A stretch of 16,519 nt of DNA from Ignavibacteria bacterium (GTDB lineage: Bacteria > Bacteroidota > Ignavibacteria > Ignavibacteriales > Melioribacteraceae). The notes beneath the pieces were generated by a model. It made no database searches. It was not told the origin of the DNA and worked only from the letters and a program-made list of their open reading frames with translations. The translations under genes and the position numbers were made by a program. The stretch lies in assembly GCA_027347545.1 (NCBI GenBank), contig DAIEQT010000428.1, positions 1 through 16,519 on the forward strand, in the 5' to 3' direction. Position 1 is the first letter of the stretch. The number at the start of each line of letters is the position of its first letter. This document shows, piece after piece, positions 15,512 to 16,519 of the stretch.

Positions 15512-15566
15512 TTTTCACCAATTTACTTGTGTAGATTCTAAAAAGAACATAGACAAAATTTGTTGC

Positions 15567-15616
15567 TGTCATTTCGATGAAGCGCCGGAGAAATCTCAAG
15601 ATAAAAAGATTTCTCC
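15567..15616. repeat. REP-like palindromic element between fumC and dcyD
   Basis: Contains GTCATTTCGATGAAGCG (15568 on), then GGAGAAATCT (15587-15596) and its perfect inverse AGATTTCTCC (15607-15616), separated by ten bases. The combination of GTCATTTCGA with GAGAAATCT palindromes resembles intergenic repeats I recall from Bacteroidota genomes; only one copy is in this window. It could act as a transcript 3' end for fumC, but no U-run follows. An A/T-only stem (15624-15641) nearer fumC is too weak to call a terminator. Confidence 0.6.
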
Positions 15617-15662
15617 ACAGCTCAAAAAAAAACTATTTTTTGTGTATAAAACTAAACTTTAC

Positions 15663-16519
15663 TTAGCCTTTCGGTCCAACCATTTTTCCCGGGCGAACTA
15701 CCTCGTCAAATTTTTCGGATGTTAGTAAGCCCAGTTCCATTGCAGCCTCTTTCAAAGTTTTATTTTCTTTGTGCGCCTTCTTTGCAACCTTGGCGGCATT
15801 ATCATAACCAATTACCGGATTGAGTGAAGTAACAAGCATCAAAGAATTCTCAAGATGTTTTTTGATGTTCATATCATTGGCTACAATTCCAACAACACAA
15901 TTATCTGTAAAGCTTTCGCAAGCATCTGCGATTAATTTTATTGATTGTAGAATGTTGAAAGCTATGATCGGCATGAAAACGTTGAGTTCAAAATTTCCGC
16001 TGGCACCGGCAAAGTTAATTGTAACATCGTTGCCGAATACTTGCACGCAAACCATTGTCATCGCTTCGGATTGCGTTGGGTTTACTTTCCCCGGCATGAT
16101 TGAACTACCCGGTTCGTTTTCCGGCAAAGAGATTTCACCAATACCGCAACGTGGACCGCTTCCGAGCCAGCGCGCATCGTTAGCAATTTTCATTAATGAT
16201 GCGGCTAATGTTTTTAGAACACCGCTCATTTCAACAAGCGCGTCTTTAGCTGCCATAGCTTCAAATTTGTTTGGAGCTGTCTTAAATTGTTTTCCGGTAA
16301 GCTCGGAAATCTTAGCAGCAACTTTAACAGCATATTCCGGATGAGTATTCAAACCGGTTCCAACAGCAGTTCCGCCTAAAGGAATTTCGCTCAAGCGTTT
16401 CAGAGCATCGTTTACTCTTTCCAAACCATTTGTTAATTGTTGTGCATAACCGGAAAACTCTTGTCCAAGTGTAAGGGGAGTTGCATCCATCAAGTGAGTT
16501 CTGCCAATTTTAATTATGT
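15663..16519 (-). CDS. fumC: Fumarate hydratase class II, 5' end cut by window edge
   Basis: Interconverts fumarate and malate in the TCA cycle in the cytoplasm. The visible part is about 285 residues, with the frame open to the right edge ([21 protein letters not shown]), which is the C-terminal 60 percent of a protein usually about 460-470 residues long. It includes the substrate-site loop [23 protein letters not shown], the superfamily signature [11 protein letters not shown], and the class II C-terminal segment [33 protein letters not shown]. These distinguish it from argininosuccinate lyase and aspartase, although aspartase is close enough that the missing N-terminus leaves slight doubt. 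The first Met visible (16493) is internal. No ribosome site or promoter is in view. Confidence 0.93.
   Translation of the reverse strand, partial: IIKIGRTHLMDATPLTLGQEFSGYAQQLTNGLERVNDALKRLSEIPLGGTAVGTGLNTHPEYAVKVAAKISELTGKQFKTAPNKFEAMAAKDALVEMSGVLKTLAASLMKIANDARWLGSGPRCGIGEISLPENEPGSSIMPGKVNPTQSEAMTMVCVQVFGNDVTINFAGASGNFELNVFMPIIAFNILQSIKLIADACESFTDNCVVGIVANDMNIKKHLENSLMLVTSLNPVIGYDNAAKVAKKAHKENKTLKEAAMELGLLTSEKFDEVVRPGKMVGPKG

Noticed and set aside
15512..15560. Possible promoter for the desulfhydrase operon (TAGAAT on the minus strand)
   Set aside because: The -10-like hexamer is good but no -35-like sequence lies at a suitable distance, so I do not call it.
15820..16344. A 174-residue open frame on the plus strand opposite fumC
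   Set aside because: It is fully antisense to strongly conserved fumarase sequence and its translation resembles no protein family; it is a by-product of codon bias in the real gene.

Overview
All fifteen protein genes in this 16.5 kb window lie on the minus strand, so they are transcribed from high to low coordinates. The DNA is AT-rich and densely packed, and the largest gap between genes is about 150 bases. Gene content and style suggest the Bacteroidota/Chlorobi side of the tree, possibly Ignavibacteria: a cluster of three SurA/PpiC-type folding genes, an ECF sigma/anti-sigma pair, a TAnnTTTG-like promoter element, and a palindromic GTCATTTCGA-type repeat. This placement is an inference. 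There is no rRNA, tRNA, CRISPR array, transposase or phage gene.

Layout, following transcription from the right edge. (1) The 3' part of a class II fumarase gene (15663-16519, cut by the edge). (2) A short gap holding a REP-like palindrome. (3) A tightly packed four-gene run (15511 to 12694): a D-cysteine desulfhydrase-type PLP enzyme, a seven-helix membrane protein, a nitrilase-superfamily hydrolase with an apparent Lys-to-Met change in its catalytic triad, and a 110-residue orphan. (4) A self-contained envelope-stress type operon (12688 to 9958): an ECF-like promoter, an ECF sigma factor starting at GTG, a zinc-finger anti-sigma factor with one membrane helix, a secreted LysM protein, and an intrinsic terminator.

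(5) A long-chain acyl-CoA synthetase with its own promoter. (6) trmO, bounded on both sides by inverted arrays of short degenerate tandem repeats: hexamers between it and the acyl-CoA synthetase, octamers between it and metG. The octamers run into the last trmO codons. (7) metG (TTG start) followed by a solitary DNA methyltransferase. (8) A promoter followed by three overlapping genes for periplasmic folding factors: a lipoprotein with two parvulin domains plus a degenerate third, a lipoprotein without a recognisable parvulin domain, and a SurA-like protein cut by the left edge.

Most of the genes are ordinary housekeeping genes, and I do not see a clear new multi-gene system. The points most worth checking are the paired inverted tandem-repeat arrays around trmO, the altered nitrilase and its operon, and the LysM protein tied to the sigma/anti-sigma pair.
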